From an uncultured Candidatus Melainabacteria bacterium (lineage in GTDB: Bacteria; Cyanobacteriota; Vampirovibrionia; Gastranaerophilales; Gastranaerophilaceae), in NCBI GenBank assembly GCA_934692295.1, contig CAKUTL010000043.1, forward strand, positions 1 through 13,323: a stretch of 13,323 nt of DNA. Direction: 5' to 3'. The notes under the pieces are model-generated. The model saw only the letters and a list, made by a program, of their open reading frames with translations, was not told where the DNA came from and did not search any database. The first letter of the stretch is position 1. Each line of letters opens with the position of its first letter. The position numbers and the translations under genes are program-made. Positions 11,812-13,323 of the stretch are shown piece after piece.

Positions 11812-12210
11812 CCTTATAAACATTTTTATCAAATACAACATTACTATATATAATGGTAAAAAATTGAGTGAAAGTCCTATTACAAAAAGAATTGAATATA
11901 ATTTGTCGTGATTTTCAAAAATTCTCAATCCAAAATGTGTCTGCTCATAATAATACCGTTTTTCTAAAATTGACCCTAATGCAAAAAATGCCACTGCAGA
12001 TAATTGTACTTTATAAAATGAAAAATATGGTATTAATACATGCCTCAAAGTAGAATCAAAGAAAATATTATCTAAATCTCGACGCATTCCAATTTGAGAA
12101 GAAGACAAAAACAGCATAATCAAAAAACAGACAACAACGATTAAACTGCAATATCCAATCACAGATATTATGTTCCAAGTTACATATTTTTTGAGTTTTG
12201 AGATTCTCAT
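11803..12210 (-). CDS. small membrane protein with three hydrophobic segments
   Basis: A 135-residue protein, not recognised. Hydrophobic segments lie at about 14-36 (IISVIGYCSLIVVVCFLIMLFL), 56-82 (with YKVQLSAVAFFALGSIL) and 104-130 (YSILFVIGLSLNFLPLYIVMLYLI). The lysine-rich N-terminus and the charged loop at 83-103 (EKRYYYEQ) suggest an integral inner-membrane protein. There is no Shine-Dalgarno; TATAAT ends 6 nt before ATG, so the mRNA may be leaderless. It lies 12 nt after the DUF3137-like gene on the same strand, with the promoter overlapping that gene's stop codon, so it may be read both with its neighbour and alone. Confidence 0.72.
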   Translation of the reverse strand: MRISKLKKYVTWNIISVIGYCSLIVVVCFLIMLFLSSSQIGMRRDLDNIFFDSTLRHVLIPYFSFYKVQLSAVAFFALGSILEKRYYYEQTHFGLRIFENHDKLYSILFVIGLSLNFLPLYIVMLYLIKMFIRLL

Positions 12211-12216
12211 ATAAAA

Positions 12217-12222
12217 ATTATA
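12217..12222 (-). promoter_or_regulatory. -10 box with leaderless spacing before the gene at 12210
   Basis: A consensus TATAAT on the - strand ends 6 nt (TTTTAT) before the start codon, which would put the first transcribed base at the A of ATG. It directly abuts the stop codon of the upstream gene (12223-12225). No TGn immediately precedes the hexamer and no -35 is evident, so the evidence is the consensus hexamer plus the shared spacing. Confidence 0.45.
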
Positions 12223-13236
12223 TTACAAACCAGTTTTACTAGAAAGATTAAGAACCTCTAAGAAAGAAAATACAGAAGCAAATTCATCAAATAATTTTTT
12301 ATACTGATTTATGTCATCAATCCTACAGAACAAATGGTTCATCTCAAACAAATCTTTATTCGTTGAAAGCAAAATTAACACTGAATCTTCATAAATAGAA
12401 CATTGCATTTTACTTATTCTAAAACTCGTATGTAACTGCATAAATCTATCCATAAATGCCGTATTGAACAAATATCTGGCTTCAATTTGTCCACGAGATT
12501 CATCTTTTGATTTTTGAACATAAACATTATATTTTTTATTAAATTTTTCGTATTCGAACTCTACTTTTTCAAAACCATCAGAAACTTTATCAAACAAACC
12601 TTTTGAAAAAATTAAGACACGAGATTTAATTTTTTTCTGCATTTTGAAGTGCATTGCAACCCCTTTAAAAAGTTGAGTTATATCAGATTTACCATTTTTA
12701 TATCTCTGAATGTTAGTAACTTCTGATTCAGAAATAGTAAATGGGCAATCATTATACACACCTGTAAATTTATCATCCGCGGAATCATTACTTACAGGCT
12801 TTTTAAATAGCATTGAATTATCATAAACCGAATTAGAAATATAACCTGAACAATAAACTGGACCTGATGAGCTATAAAAATCCCCTCCAGCACCATATTC
12901 AATATCTTTTCCAAATACTTTTAAAAGTTTGGGGAATAAATCTTTTTTAATATCTTTTTGATAATCTTTATTTTCAATACCAATTGCCGTAATGATTGCA
13001 CCAATAAAAAGTGCAACTCCTATCCAGAAATGGAGACGAACATCATAATTTCTTTCATGTCTTCCTGGAATAAAACCGCAAAGAAAAGATATAAAATATC
13101 CTGTAATACATTCTTTTCCGTACAAATGCCTAATATAAGTTTTTTGCAATTCCTTCCACACAAGCAAATTTTTCTGCATAACTTTTGCAAATTCTATTGC
13201 AAAATCATTTTTATATTTTTCCATACATTGCGGCAT
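12223..13236 (-). CDS. DUF3137-like membrane protein
   Basis: This 337-residue protein has one clear membrane helix at about 67-86 (LHFWIGVALFIGAIITAIGI) and a possible second hydrophobic stretch at 45-58. A large hydrophilic domain follows. The stretch LIFSKGLFDKVSDGFEKVEFEYEK..FNKKYNVY with ARYLFNTAFMDRF (about 208-265) matches my memory of DUF3137 proteins, in which F-x-K-x-F-x-V-Y and ARYxLxPxFM patterns recur; these are membrane proteins of unknown function. AAGGGG (13245-13250) lies 8 nt before ATG and overlaps the end of the upstream gene, whose C-terminus is nearly identical to this one, so this is a tandem duplicate. The function is not known. Confidence 0.75.
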   Translation of the reverse strand: MPQCMEKYKNDFAIEFAKVMQKNLLVWKELQKTYIRHLYGKECITGYFISFLCGFIPGRHERNYDVRLHFWIGVALFIGAIITAIGIENKDYQKDIKKDLFPKLLKVFGKDIEYGAGGDFYSSSGPVYCSGYISNSVYDNSMLFKKPVSNDSADDKFTGVYNDCPFTISESEVTNIQRYKNGKSDITQLFKGVAMHFKMQKKIKSRVLIFSKGLFDKVSDGFEKVEFEYEKFNKKYNVYVQKSKDESRGQIEARYLFNTAFMDRFMQLHTSFRISKMQCSIYEDSVLILLSTNKDLFEMNHLFCRIDDINQYKKLFDEFASVFSFLEVLNLSSKTGL

Positions 13237-13248
13237 TTATTTTTCCCC

Positions 13249-13323
13249 TTACAATCCTGTTTTGCTTGATAGATTTAATACTTCTAAAAATGACAAAACA
13301 GATGCAATTTCATCAAATAATTT
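13249..13323 (-). CDS. 3' end of a second DUF3137-like gene (cut by window edge)
   Basis: Only the last 24 codons and the stop are inside the window; the gene continues beyond 13323. The translated end (KLFDEIASVLSFLEVL then NLSSKTGL) matches the end of the next gene downstream at 22 of 24 residues. The DNA differs at 15 of 75 bases, mostly at silent positions, so the duplication is not recent and the C-terminus is under selection. Its stop lies 12 nt before the next ATG, fitting co-transcription and translational coupling. Confidence 0.85.
   Translation of the reverse strand, partial: KLFDEIASVLSFLEVLNLSSKTGL

Overview
The window is AT-rich (roughly two thirds A+T by eye) and densely coding. 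Small exported or membrane proteins of no recognised family sit beside oxygen- and nitric-oxide-handling enzymes. This fits an anaerobic, probably gut-associated bacterium. The style of several hypothetical proteins resembles Gastranaerophilales (Melainabacteria/Vampirovibrionia), but that is recollection: no marker gene here proves the lineage, and an AT-rich clostridium-like host is not excluded.

Left part, + strand (1-1812): a two-gene operon encodes a class A flavodiiron protein (fprA) and a bacterial ferritin (ftnA). Its promoter carries a perfect 7-1-7 palindrome, TGATAATTATTATCA, of the Fur/PerR type. Both products handle O2, NO or iron, so control by a metal- or peroxide-sensing regulator is coherent. 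It is followed by 302 noncoding bases packed with short inverted repeats, including a MITE-like element with 17-base ends.

Centre, - strand (2115-7397): a fold-type I PLP aminotransferase with two hypothetical genes upstream, one of them GNAT-like; a small exported protein; hcp (hybrid cluster protein/hydroxylamine reductase); and an exported protein built of five and a half 20-residue repeats. hcp and fprA together suggest nitrosative and oxidative stress defence on both sides of the intervening genes, although they are not one operon.

Right part: a lone + strand gene (7553-9625) encodes a 690-residue protein of unknown function. It has a degenerate HD-domain-like segment and a C-terminal domain with YHATT and STS motifs. 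Then, on the - strand, come a small membrane-anchored protein, a pair of tandem four-cysteine paralogues (one with a signal peptide, one with a membrane anchor), tRNA-Leu(GAG), a three-helix membrane protein, and two tandem DUF3137-like genes, the upstream one cut off by the window edge.

Two structural themes recur. Three - strand genes (3948, 5312 and 12210) lack a Shine-Dalgarno and have a -10-like hexamer ending exactly 6 nt before ATG, as expected for leaderless mRNAs. In addition, the 3' end of tRNA-Leu is duplicated 175 bases downstream, and that copy is split by a 92-base partly palindromic insert. I found no convincing hairpin-plus-U-tract terminator, no riboswitch, no CRISPR array and no transposase or integrase gene.
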